A stretch of 41,796 nt of DNA from an uncultured Clostridia bacterium. GTDB lineage: Bacteria > Bacillota > Clostridia > UBA1381. The position numbers and the translations under genes are program-made. The stretch spans positions 1 through 41,796 of the forward strand of contig CAKSQL010000026.1 in assembly GCA_934486735.1 (NCBI GenBank), written 5' to 3'. Positions 1 to 7,622 of this stretch are shown here, one piece after another. A model generated the notes under the pieces. The model had not been told where the DNA came from. It saw nothing but the letters and a program-made list of their open reading frames with translations, and made no database searches. Numbering within the stretch: the first letter of the stretch is position 1; each line of letters starts with the position of its first letter.

Positions 1-74
1 TTTGAATTGAACCGCCGTATGCCGAACGGCATGTACGGTGGTGTGAGAGGGCGATTAATTTCGCCCTACTCGAT
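1..74 (+). mobile_element. 3' end of a group II intron (domains V and VI), truncated at window edge
   Basis: Bases 11-42 fold as a typical domain V: ACCGCCGT pairs with ACGGTGGT, a two-base GT bulge sits at 33-34, and an upper ATGCC/GGCAT stem closes on a small GAAC loop. CGC at 13-15 matches the catalytic triad of class IIC introns. Bases 48-67 form a short domain VI stem (AGGGCGA/TCGCCCT), and the intron probably ends at CTACTCGAT near 74. The rest of the intron, including any reverse transcriptase/maturase gene, would lie left of the window. Class IIC introns usually insert beside terminator-like hairpins, and a perfect 16-bp hairpin begins 26 bases downstream. The fold and the ending are seen; the class is inferred. 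Confidence 0.85.
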
Positions 75-99
75 TTTGTATATATTGTTTTCGCCAATG

Positions 100-145
100 A
101 AAAGAGCTTGCAGCAAAATGATTTTATTCTGCTGCAAGCTCTTTT
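100..145 (+). terminator. Perfect 16-bp inverted repeat, terminator-like
   Basis: AAAAGAGCTTGCAGCA at 100-115 is exactly complementary to 130-145, with a 14-base loop. The A-rich start and T-rich end would let it work as an intrinsic terminator on either strand. It lies just beyond the group II intron end and may belong to the original insertion site. Confidence 0.65.
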
Positions 146-458
146 GTAATATAGATTTTATGCTAATAGACTGTATTTCAGCCTTTTTGCACCGGCGGGC
201 GGTTTTGTTAGTTTTTTTATTCTGTTGTTTTGCCGGCAAAAAGGGCTGTAAAAATGTTTCGGAACGCTCAAAGCGAACCCGACGGAGTACGCAAAGTACA
301 ACGTCGGGTTCGGTGAGGGCGTAACAAAAAGGCACAAAATTAAGAAAGAAAATTAAAATTTTAAAAATGCATAAACTAATTACGATTTGAGTCTGTTGCA
401 TAGTTCTGATATTCAAATACATGCCTTTTTGTGTTCCGGACTTTTTCACAGTCTCTTT
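146..458. other. Gene-free stretch with one strong hairpin (274-312)
   Basis: No convincing gene is present. The only clear structure is an 11-bp perfect stem, CGAACCCGACG (274-284) with CGTCGGGTTCG (302-312), whose loop carries GTACGCAAAGTAC at 287-299. The same 13 bases recur at 2302-2314 inside the palindromic repeat array, so this may be a distant or decayed member of that family. The far end (about 440-458) is the region just downstream of melA, read from the minus strand; no clear terminator with a T-tract was found for it. Confidence 0.4.
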
Positions 459-1778
459 TTAAAGGCAGGGATAACCTGCATTCTTGTGTGCCTCAAGCAA
501 TTCGTCGCACATTGCGATGATGTCGTCGATCGAAAGCTCCGCTGCGGTGTGCGGCTCCATCATTGCAGCGCGGTAGATATATTCCTTGTCCTTTGTAACA
601 GCCGCCTCGACGGTGAGCAGCTGAGGATATATATTCGAGCTGTTCATTGCCGCGAGCTGCAAAGGCAGGTCGCCGATAACGGTGGGGTGCACTCCGAGTC
701 TGTCAACCATGCATGGCACTTCTACGGTCGCATTCTGCGGAAGATTGGTTATAAGACCTGTGTTAAGTACATTTCCGCCGATTTTGTAGGGTGTGTTTGT
801 CACAACCGCTTCCATGATTCGGGACGCGTATTCTCGGCTGCGCTCGTGCTCGACGCTGCCGCCGTTTAAAAGCTCGTTCTTTTGCTTCTCCCAGTTATTA
901 ATCTGCTCAACGCAGCGGCGCGGATATTCGTCAAGAGGAATGTTGTAACGGTCGATCAGCTCAGGGTATTTTGATTTTATGAAAAACGGGTTGTACTCCG
1001 CGTTGTGCTCGCTGCTCTCGGTGCAATAATATCCCAAACGATTTATATATTCAAATCGCACCATGTCATTGTGCTTTTCCTTTTCGTTTTTCGCTTTTGC
1101 GCGCTCCTTTATAAGAGGATATAAATCATTTCCATCCTTGTCATACACTTCAAGCAGCCATGCCATGTGGTTTATTCCTGCAATTTTGTCGTATGCCCCC
1201 TCTGCGGGAATGTCCAGTGCGGACAAAAGCCCGGAGGTGCAGACCTGAACGCTGTGGCAAAGTCCGACCGTTTTTACCGGAGTGAATCTCTGCATGTAAT
1301 TTGAGAGCATGCACATCGGATTTGTGTAGTTTAAAAACAGCGCGTTGGGGCATACCTCGTCAATGTCGTCGGCAAAATCGCGCAGGACCGGGATTGTTCT
1401 CAGCGCTCTGAAAATTCCTCCAATGCCGAGAGTATCGGCTATGGTCTGACGAAGTCCATACTTTTTCGGAATTTCGAAATCAATTATTGTGCATGGGTCG
1501 TATCCGCCGACCTGGATTGCATTCACGACAAAATCTGCACTTCTCAGTGCGTCTTTCCGATTCTCGACTCCGAGATATGTTCTTACATTCGCCTCACCGT
1601 TGTTATATTTTTGATTAAGTGCCGATATAAGTTCGTAAGATTCATCAAGACGCTTGCCGTCGATGTCATATAAGGCGATTTCCATGCCATGCCTTAAATC
1701 ATCGCACAAAAGACAGTCCCCGAGTACATTTTTTGCAAAGATGGTGCTGCCTGCCCCCATAAATGTAATTTTTATCAT
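459..1778 (-). CDS. melA: Alpha-galactosidase, glycoside hydrolase family 4 (MelA type)
   Basis: A 439-residue cytoplasmic enzyme of the NAD- and Mn-dependent GH4 family, expected to hydrolyse alpha-galactosides such as melibiose by a redox-assisted mechanism. The N-terminal Rossmann motif is FMGAGST (6-12). The family markers YTNP (151-154), GLCHSVQ (172-178, metal-binding Cys and His) and GINHMAW (201-207) are all present. Further stretches such as ESSEHNAEYNPFF, CVEQ and AAMMEPHTAA match E. coli MelA as remembered along the whole length. The length is normal for the family. The start follows CGGAGG in its leader. It is transcribed away from the AraC gene at 2397. Other GH4 specificities, such as alpha-galacturonidase, are possible but less likely. 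Confidence 0.88.
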   Translation of the reverse strand: MIKITFMGAGSTIFAKNVLGDCLLCDDLRHGMEIALYDIDGKRLDESYELISALNQKYNNGEANVRTYLGVENRKDALRSADFVVNAIQVGGYDPCTIIDFEIPKKYGLRQTIADTLGIGGIFRALRTIPVLRDFADDIDEVCPNALFLNYTNPMCMLSNYMQRFTPVKTVGLCHSVQVCTSGLLSALDIPAEGAYDKIAGINHMAWLLEVYDKDGNDLYPLIKERAKAKNEKEKHNDMVRFEYINRLGYYCTESSEHNAEYNPFFIKSKYPELIDRYNIPLDEYPRRCVEQINNWEKQKNELLNGGSVEHERSREYASRIMEAVVTNTPYKIGGNVLNTGLITNLPQNATVEVPCMVDRLGVHPTVIGDLPLQLAAMNSSNIYPQLLTVEAAVTKDKEYIYRAAMMEPHTAAELSIDDIIAMCDELLEAHKNAGYPCL

Positions 1779-1837
1779 TTTACTTCTACCTCCGTTTTTT
1801 TTTCTTTAATTTTATCATAAAAATTTGCAAAATGGAA

Positions 1838-1867
1838 TTGACTTATGTCACTTGTATATGTTATAAT
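1838..1867 (+). promoter_or_regulatory. Sigma-A type promoter reading into the repeat array
   Basis: TTGACT (1838-1843), 18-bp spacer, TATAAT (1862-1867). It points right, so its transcript would run through the palindromic array before reaching the AraC gene at 2397. The segment also holds TGACttatGTCA, a small dyad that could be an operator for this promoter or for the divergent melA. Confidence 0.55.
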
Positions 1868-1883
1868 GTCACCATATAATAAT

Positions 1884-2361
1884 AAGTCGGAAAGAAAATC
1901 GCCCATAGCACTACTTTTTGCTCGGGGCGGTACTGATGTACAGCACCACTCACTGCAAAGCAGCACTCTGAACGATTTTCTTTCCGACTTACAGTCTGAA
2001 TAAAATCGCCCATAGCACTACTTTTTGCTCGGGGGAGCGAAGTGGCTGAACGGGAGTGAATGACAATTCGGTGAATTGTCAGAGCCGTTCAGTGACCGAA
2101 CCGCAGTGAGAAGTACTGATGTACAGAGCAGTGGCGTTACCTAAATCGAAGATTTAGAACGCGTTTGCATGGCACTTGTTGCTAAATTAAAAATTTGGAC
2201 TCGTGCGCAACCACTCACTGCAAAGCAGCACTCTGAACGATTTTCTTTCCGACTTACAGCCTGAATACAATCGCCCATCTCGCACTTTTGCGCTCGCTCG
2301 CGTACGCAAAGTACGCGTCGTTCGTTTAAAAGCACAATCTGAACGATTTTCTTTCAGACTT
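1884..2361 (+). repeat. Array of three nested palindromic repeat units (array A)
   Basis: Unit 1 (1884-1990) is bounded by a perfect 18-bp inverted repeat, AAGTCGGAAAGAAAATCG at 1884-1901 and its complement at 1973-1990. Units 2 (1991-2255) and 3 (2256-2361) begin with CTGAATA(A/C)AATCG and end with the same GATTTTCTTTC(C/A)GACTT. Each centre carries GTAC-(4 or 5)-GTAC: 1930-1941, 2113-2124 and 2302-2314. Unit 2 contains further hairpins: CTGAACGG/CCGTTCAG enclosing TGACAATTC/GAATTGTCA, and GCGTT..CTAAATC/GATTTAG.AACGC. Its segment 2128-2210 recurs at 7453-7530. No transposase gene lies inside. It is best described as a non-autonomous mobile or structural repeat. Short open frames across it are not treated as genes. 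Confidence 0.85.
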
Positions 2362-2396
2362 AAAGTTTGTGTTTTAAAGAAAGGACATAGTTAAAA

Positions 2397-3149
2397 ATGA
2401 AAGCTCTTTTGCTTGAAAATAAAAATTTTACCGATTTCAATCCGGTCGATTTTGGATATGAAAAATGTGCGCCGTCGCACTCCTTCGGACCGCACATAAG
2501 AAATACATATCTTATACATTTTGTTTCAAAAGGGAACGGAATGTTCAAAAATGAAAAAAACGAATATCGGGTGCATGCCTCACAAGCCTTTGTGATACGC
2601 CCGGGCGAGGTGTGTTATTACGAGGCGGACAGGGAAAATCCATGGGAGTACACATGGATTGGTTTCACCGGAGCAATCGCACAAAAGCTTTGTGCGCCGC
2701 AGGACGTGCTTAATATAGACGCCATGCTGATAAAAGAGATGCATTTTGCTTTCGAAAAAGCGAATCCGGAGGAGTATCTCGCCGGGATGCTCTTTAAAAT
2801 ATATGCCGAGGTGAATGCGAATGAGCCTGCTGCGAACTATCCCGTTCGCGTTATGGAATATATAAATACGAATTACATGAACTCAATCAGCGTCGAAAAA
2901 ATTGCCGATTATCTTAATCTGAACCGAAAATATCTTGTGAGGATATTTAAGGAAAAAACAGGCTCTACCATTCAGGAGTATATGGTTTCGAAACGGCTGG
3001 AGGAGGCAAAAAAGCTGCTGAAAAAGGGATATTGCGTGAGTGAGAGCGCGTATATGTCAGGCTATGGCGACGCATTCAATTTTTCAAAGGCATTTAAAAA
3101 AAGATTCGGTTTCTCACCAAACGATTATGCAAAATCTTTTCGCAAATAA
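2397..3149 (+). CDS. AraC-family transcriptional regulator
   Basis: A 250-residue regulator. Residues about 20-110 look like an AraC-type cupin sugar-sensing domain (YLIHFVSKGNGMF, QAFVIRPGEVCYYEAD). Residues about 150-250 form the double helix-turn-helix domain: first HTH at SVEKIADYLNLNRKYLVRIF, second at SESAYMSGYGDAFNFSKAFK, with the usual FGFSPNDY ending. The start has AAAGAAAGGA upstream. Its leader is filled by the palindromic array, whose last unit ends 36 bases before the ATG. It sits between divergent melA and the co-directional glycosidase-like gene at 3243, so it probably controls one or both of these. The ligand is unknown. Confidence 0.9.
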   Translation: MKALLLENKNFTDFNPVDFGYEKCAPSHSFGPHIRNTYLIHFVSKGNGMFKNEKNEYRVHASQAFVIRPGEVCYYEADRENPWEYTWIGFTGAIAQKLCAPQDVLNIDAMLIKEMHFAFEKANPEEYLAGMLFKIYAEVNANEPAANYPVRVMEYINTNYMNSISVEKIADYLNLNRKYLVRIFKEKTGSTIQEYMVSKRLEEAKKLLKKGYCVSESAYMSGYGDAFNFSKAFKKRFGFSPNDYAKSFRK

Positions 3150-3181
3150 AAATTTACGAAAAAATTTCGCAGCGGAACAGA

Positions 3182-3210
3182 TTGACTTATAAATCGGCAG
3201 GGTATATAAT
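3182..3210 (+). promoter_or_regulatory. Sigma-A promoter of the glycosidase-like gene
   Basis: TTGACT (3182-3187), 17-bp spacer, TATAAT (3205-3210), 33 bases before the ATG at 3243. The gene can therefore be transcribed separately from the AraC gene upstream. GGAGAGTGTGGAG supplies the ribosome site. Confidence 0.75.
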
Positions 3211-3242
3211 ATTTCTAAAATATATATGGAGAGTGTGGAGCT

Positions 3243-5168
3243 ATGAAATTGCATACATATACAATTATGCCGCTCGATGTCGAGCATATCGATGAAATCT
3301 GCGAGGATATTAAAAGACAATACAAAGAGAATATCGCAAGCTGCGCCTTGTTTAAGATGACGCTTGTCCCGGAGGGGAATCCGCCGATTGACAAGGCAAA
3401 AATAATGTGCGAAAAATATGACCTGTTCCGAAGAAGGCTGTCTGCGGAGGGGATTTCAAACGGTGTCCTTGTCCAGGCATCGATAGGACATGGCTGGCGG
3501 TTGAGCGAGCCATTCCCGTATCAAAAATTCACCGGCATGCGTACCGGCGAGGAGATAGAGGTGGTATGTCCGTACGACGAGGGATTCCGCGATTATATAT
3601 ACAACACGATGCGCACGATAGCGCTGCATTCGCCCGATTGCATTATGGTCGATGATGATTTTCGCTTAATCGGCAGGGGAACGGACGGCTGCGGCTGTCC
3701 GCTGCATATGAAGCGCTTCAATGAGCTGGCAGGAACGGATTTGACGAGAGCGGAGCTTCACAAGTTTCTGATTTCGGACGGAAATGAGGAATATAAGAAT
3801 ATATATGTAGAAACTCAGCGCGAATCGCTTGTTGAGACGGCGAAGATAATGCGAAAGGGTATTGACAGCGTGTCGAAAACTTTGCCGGGTCTGTTCTGCT
3901 GCGTCGGAAACAATGCCGAATTTGCAGCGGAAATCGCAAAATGCCTTGCAGGCAGCGGAAATCCGACGGTGGTGCGAATAAATAACGGGAATTATATTGC
4001 CGGCGGTGCAAGATATTTGACGGATGCCTTTCAGCGTGCCGCGGCTCAGATAGCAAAGCTTAAGGACGATGTGGATATAATTTTGGCGGAAACCGACACG
4101 TGTCCGCAGAATAGGTATTCGACCGGGGCGATGCAGCTGCATGCGCATTATACCGGGACAATTTTGGAGGGTGCGCAGGGTGCAAAGCAATGGATTACGC
4201 GCCTTTCGGCATTCGAGCCGGAGAGCGGAAAGGCGTATCGGAAGATTCTTGCAAGGTACAGCAAATTTTATGAAGCTCTTGCGGATATCACCAAAGAGCT
4301 TACGTGGTGCGGATGCAGAATACCGGTGAATAACAAAGCGCATTACGAATTTGGCAAAGACTGGGCAGGTGCGCCCGACGGATCGAACGGATGGAGCAGA
4401 TGCGTCTTGGAGCGGCTGGGTCTGCCGTTCTATTTTTCGGCTGATCGGGGCGGCGCACTTTGCCTTGAGGGAGATGTCTTTTTAAGCAATGATGAGCTTT
4501 TAAAGGCAGCCGAGGGAACTGTGCTGATTGCGTCGGATTCGGCGGAGGAGCTGATAAAAAGAGGATTTTCAAAGTATATCGGCGTGGAGATTGCAGGCTT
4601 GGAAGAAAAGGCTGCGAGCATTGAAAGATATAATAAAAATAATATGCCGATTCAATATGGCATAAAGAGGATTGTCCCGATTGCGGATGGAGTAAAAGAG
4701 CTTTCCGAAGTGTGCTACACCGTTGATTTTGAGAACTACGAAAAGCTTTTCCCCGGCGTTACGGCATATAAAAACGAACTCGGCGGCTTGGCGGTTGTTT
4801 TCTCGGGAACACCAAAGACGGAATATAATTTAGTTGACGCATTTTCGTTTCTGAACTACACGAGAAAGAGCCAGCTTGTCGAGATTCTGCTGCTCTCGGG
4901 CAATCTGCCGATATACTATCCGAATGACGAGGAAGTGTATCTTCGCGCGGCAAGGACAAAAGACGGCAGACTTTTCTGTGCGGTTTTCAATCTCGGTCTT
5001 GACCCGATCGAGAAGCTTGAGCTTGTGTGCGAAAGCGATGTTTCCGCGATTGAAAAGCTTATGCCGAACGGAGAATTTGAGGAAACAGAATTTGAAAAAT
5101 CGGATGGAAAATATGTGCTTAATACGCCATGCAACACTTTAGAGCCGGTTGTGCTGATTTTGAGATAG
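3243..5168 (+). CDS. Glycosidase-like TIM-barrel protein, specificity unknown
   Basis: A 641-residue protein without signal peptide, so probably cytoplasmic. The N-terminal two-thirds read like a (beta/alpha)8 barrel of the glycoside hydrolase kind (GVLVQASIGHGW, CPYDEGFRDYIYNTMRTIA, MVDDDFRL, VDIILAETDTCPQNRYSTGA). Glu283 in LAETD sits where a retaining glycosidase could carry an acidic catalytic residue, but the active site cannot be assigned. The C-terminal ~150 residues are beta-rich and resemble the accessory sandwich at the end of many glycosidases. Similar proteins are remembered from gut Clostridia as uncharacterised. Placement beside melA and an AraC regulator supports a role in sugar breakdown. 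No named family is claimed. Confidence 0.7.
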   Translation: MKLHTYTIMPLDVEHIDEICEDIKRQYKENIASCALFKMTLVPEGNPPIDKAKIMCEKYDLFRRRLSAEGISNGVLVQASIGHGWRLSEPFPYQKFTGMRTGEEIEVVCPYDEGFRDYIYNTMRTIALHSPDCIMVDDDFRLIGRGTDGCGCPLHMKRFNELAGTDLTRAELHKFLISDGNEEYKNIYVETQRESLVETAKIMRKGIDSVSKTLPGLFCCVGNNAEFAAEIAKCLAGSGNPTVVRINNGNYIAGGARYLTDAFQRAAAQIAKLKDDVDIILAETDTCPQNRYSTGAMQLHAHYTGTILEGAQGAKQWITRLSAFEPESGKAYRKILARYSKFYEALADITKELTWCGCRIPVNNKAHYEFGKDWAGAPDGSNGWSRCVLERLGLPFYFSADRGGALCLEGDVFLSNDELLKAAEGTVLIASDSAEELIKRGFSKYIGVEIAGLEEKAASIERYNKNNMPIQYGIKRIVPIADGVKELSEVCYTVDFENYEKLFPGVTAYKNELGGLAVVFSGTPKTEYNLVDAFSFLNYTRKSQLVEILLLSGNLPIYYPNDEEVYLRAARTKDGRLFCAVFNLGLDPIEKLELVCESDVSAIEKLMPNGEFEETEFEKSDGKYVLNTPCNTLEPVVLILR

Positions 5169-5174
5169 AAAAGT

Positions 5175-5205
5175 TTTCCGAATTTGGCATTGCCAAATTC
5201 GGAAA
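5175..5205 (+). terminator. Perfect 15-bp palindromic hairpin after the glycosidase-like gene
   Basis: TTTCCGAATTTGGCA (5175-5189) pairs fully with 5191-5205, six bases after the stop codon. Stability favours termination, but no clean T-tract follows. The SLH gene promoter begins six bases later. Confidence 0.55.
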
Positions 5206-5210
5206 TTGTG

Positions 5211-5239
5211 TTTACTTTGCCTTAGAAATATGATAAAAT
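5211..5239 (+). promoter_or_regulatory. Promoter of the LRR/SLH protein gene
   Basis: TTTACT (5211-5216), 17-bp spacer, TAAAAT (5234-5239), 34 bases before the ATG at 5273. GGAAAGG provides the ribosome site. Confidence 0.6.
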
Positions 5240-5272
5240 AGAATTATTGAATTTTGGAAAGGCAGATGAATT

Positions 5273-7141
5273 ATGAAAATTAAAAAAATTATCGGTACAA
5301 TACTTGCGGCAGCACTTGCGGCGGGGGTTGTTCCGACGGCAGGGGCATGGAGCGTATATGATACGGATTATGGCATGGAATGGAACGAACAAAGTAAAAC
5401 AGCCGTAACCGATGATATGGAGGAATATCGGCAGAATGATTCGCTCGAATCATTGGTTTATACCATCCGCGATGACGGCTCGGCAATGATTACAAGTTAT
5501 TCGGCAAAATTTTGGTATGACTCCGATCCGAATTTTACGGTTGAGCTTAATATTCCGTCCGAAATAGACGGTCATCCGGTTACGGCGATAGGTGACGGTG
5601 CGCTTAGCGAAAGTGCAACAAAAATTTCCGGCATTACACTTCCGCCGACGGTTAAGGAAATCGGAAACAGAGCAATCGATTGCCGATATTTAAAATATCT
5701 CAATTTGAATGACGGACTTGAAGTTATAAAGGACTATGCAATCAATTGCGGCGAAATACTTGATACTCTTGTCATTCCGGACAGTGTGAAGTATATAGGC
5801 AGTGAGGCGATATGCGGCGAAGCCTTGAAGAATGTCACACTTCCCAAAAATCTTGAATACCTGGGCAAAAATATTCTTTTCGGCACAGCGTATGACAGCG
5901 ATGCGTCAAACCGCGAAAATAACATTCTTTACAATGGTCAGTATCTGATATCCGGAATCAGAATAGGGTATGCATATATAGACAACCCCGATCCGTCGGC
6001 GCCGACCGAGAACAAGCAGATACATGAATGGGAGGCGGTTGGCGATATTGCAATACGTCAGGGTACCACGATGATGTGCGAGGATGCGTTCGGCATGTCG
6101 AACATCACCTCGGTGCAGCTGCCGTCGACATTGAAAGCTATTCCGCACCTCGGATTTTATTGGTGCAAAAACCTTAACAATGTTGTGATTCCGAGTAATG
6201 TAAAAGAAATCGGCGACAACGCCTTTTCGTGGTGCGAGAGCTTGTCAAATCTTACAATTGAAGAGGGTGTCGAGCATATCGGCGGGGCGGCGTTCTTCCG
6301 CTGCAACAATCTGAATGAAGTGACAATCCCAAAAAGTGTGACACAAATAGACATGCACGCATTTGGGTGGGATTATGTGGACGACTACGATGTCAGAAAC
6401 GAAAATCTTGTAATCAGGTGCTACAGCGGTACAGCGGCGGAGCAATATGCAAGGGATAACGGATTTAAGTGCATCCTGCTCGATACCGGAGAAACTATCG
6501 AAAAGGGCGAGCCGACAGCAGCTGCTGATGACAGATATGTATGCGAAGAAAAAGGCGATAACTGCGCGGTTAAGAAGTTCAAGGACTTAAAAAGTGCAGA
6601 CGGCGACGCGAACCACTCGGGAATCGAGTTTTGCCTTGACAACGGAATCATGGCAGGAATGAGCGACGATACATTTGCTCCGGACGATACGATTACACGA
6701 GCACAGTTCGCCGCGATGTTCTACCGCCTTGCAGGTCAGCCCGAGACGGACGGAGAATCGAAATTCACCGATTTGACACAGGATTGGTACAGAAAAGCAG
6801 TAAGCTGGGCGGCGGCAAACGGAGTAATTGCCGGGACGGGCGACACAACATTTTCGCCCGATGCGACAGTTACGCGCGAGCAGATAGCGGCTATTTTCTA
6901 TCGCTATGCTCAAAGCAAGGGTCTCGATGTTTCGGCAGGTGCGGACAGCGATTTGAGCTACCGCGACAGCGGCGATATTTCAGATTATGCTGTGCTTCCT
7001 ATGAAATGGTGTTTTTGGGAGAATATCATGTTCATCTGTTCGCCCGACGGCTATGAATATATAATCGGGCCGAAAGTGACTCCGTCAAGAGCGGATACCG
7101 CGACAATGTTCAGTAAATTTGCGTATTTTTTGAATAATTAA
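5273..7141 (+). CDS. Secreted leucine-rich-repeat protein with three SLH domains
   Basis: A 622-residue exported cell-surface protein. Residues 1-26 are a signal peptide (KIKK, then an Ala/Gly-rich core, cut near AGA-WS). Residues about 90-400 hold BspA/LRR_5-type repeats of the pattern (L/V)x(I/L)Pxx(V/L)xxIGxxAF (for example VTIPKSVTQIDMHAF, VVIPSNVKEIGDNAF). Residues about 440-615 are three SLH domains: GIMAGMSDDTFAPDDTITRA, NGVIAGTGDTTFSPDATVTR, and a more divergent third copy ending PKVTPSRADTATMF. SLH domains anchor proteins to pyruvylated secondary cell-wall polymer, and the LRR region probably mediates binding to other surfaces. It has its own promoter and terminator, so it is a single-gene unit. 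Confidence 0.9.
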   Translation: MKIKKIIGTILAAALAAGVVPTAGAWSVYDTDYGMEWNEQSKTAVTDDMEEYRQNDSLESLVYTIRDDGSAMITSYSAKFWYDSDPNFTVELNIPSEIDGHPVTAIGDGALSESATKISGITLPPTVKEIGNRAIDCRYLKYLNLNDGLEVIKDYAINCGEILDTLVIPDSVKYIGSEAICGEALKNVTLPKNLEYLGKNILFGTAYDSDASNRENNILYNGQYLISGIRIGYAYIDNPDPSAPTENKQIHEWEAVGDIAIRQGTTMMCEDAFGMSNITSVQLPSTLKAIPHLGFYWCKNLNNVVIPSNVKEIGDNAFSWCESLSNLTIEEGVEHIGGAAFFRCNNLNEVTIPKSVTQIDMHAFGWDYVDDYDVRNENLVIRCYSGTAAEQYARDNGFKCILLDTGETIEKGEPTAAADDRYVCEEKGDNCAVKKFKDLKSADGDANHSGIEFCLDNGIMAGMSDDTFAPDDTITRAQFAAMFYRLAGQPETDGESKFTDLTQDWYRKAVSWAAANGVIAGTGDTTFSPDATVTREQIAAIFYRYAQSKGLDVSAGADSDLSYRDSGDISDYAVLPMKWCFWENIMFICSPDGYEYIIGPKVTPSRADTATMFSKFAYFLNN

Positions 7142-7157
7142 CATAGTTGATACAAAA

Positions 7158-7196
7158 ATCGGAGATGGTGAAAAACCCGTCTCCGATATTTTTTTT
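7158..7196 (+). terminator. Intrinsic terminator of the LRR/SLH gene
   Basis: ATCGGAGA (7158-7165) pairs with TCTCCGAT (7180-7187), with further pairing inside, followed by a run of T. It lies 17 bases after the stop codon. Confidence 0.85.
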
Positions 7197-7206
7197 GAAA
7201 AAATAC

Positions 7207-7257
7207 TTGACAAGTGAACGGTCGTTTGCTATAATGGATAGTGAACGGTCGTTTACT
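7207..7257 (+). promoter_or_regulatory. Consensus promoter with two TetR-type operators
   Basis: TTGACA (7207-7212), exactly 17 bp, TATAAT (7230-7235). Operator 1, AGTGAACGGTCGTTTGCT (7213-7230), fills the spacer and touches the -10. Operator 2, AGTGAACGGTCGTTTACT (7240-7257), covers the start region. Both are imperfect palindromes of the AACG-NN-CGTT kind bound by TetR-family repressors. A bound repressor would block polymerase directly. No TetR gene exists in the window; the next gene is the acetyltransferase at 7623. Confidence 0.85.
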
Positions 7258-7287
7258 AATAAGATAAGTACAATTTGAACGCATGTA

Positions 7288-7573
7288 AAGTCTGAATAAA
7301 ATCGCTCATCTCACCATTTTCAAAAGCTTGAAGTACCTTCGTACGTCGTCACTTTTTCAAATGGCAATCTGAACGATTTTCTTTCAGACTTACAGTCTGA
7401 ATAAAATCACCAATTTCACTGTTTTCAAAAGCTTGAAGTACCCTCGTACGAAGCAGTGGCGTTACCTAAGATTTAGAACGCTGCCAAAATGGCACTCGTT
7501 GCCAAATTGAAAATTTGGACTCGGGCGCAATCGCTTTTTTAAACGGCAATCTGAACGATTTTCTTTCAGACTT
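7288..7573 (+). repeat. Array of two nested palindromic repeat units (array B)
   Basis: Unit 1 is 7288-7391 and unit 2 is 7392-7573. Both start with AGTCTGAATAAAATC and end with CGATTTTCTTTCAGACTT, as in the array at 1884-2361 and in the same orientation relative to the gene. Central GTAC hairpins are at 7333-7344 and 7438-7449. Segment 7453-7530 repeats the module of unit A2, but six bases (ATCGAA) are missing from its hairpin loop. The CCAAATT/AATTTGG hairpin is perfect here and has a G-T wobble in the other copy. The array separates the TetR-type promoter from the acetyltransferase gene. Confidence 0.85.
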
Positions 7574-7622
7574 ACAGTTTTGCGCATTGTGCCTTGCAGC
7601 ACGGAAAGGAATGATTATAAAT

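Noticed and set aside
1775..1966. 63-codon open frame on the minus strand upstream of melA
   Set aside because: Most of it is palindromic repeat sequence, its end overlaps melA and there is no ribosome site.
1884..2361. CRISPR array
   Set aside because: Units are 100-265 bp palindromic blocks with differing lengths and no short identical repeats with unique spacers; no cas genes are present.
2203..2394. 63-codon open frame across repeat units A2 and A3
   Set aside because: It translates the repeat ends (NDFLSDL, SERFSFRL) and similar strings appear from every copy; a by-product of the repeat, not a gene.
3666..4343. 225-codon open frame opposite the glycosidase-like gene
   Set aside because: Antisense to a well-supported gene, rich in Arg/Cys/His in a way typical of reverse-strand reading, with no ribosome site.
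7515..7622. 36-codon N-terminal extension of the acetyltransferase
   Set aside because: Encoded by repeat unit B2; the ATG at 7623 has the ribosome site and begins the conserved fold.
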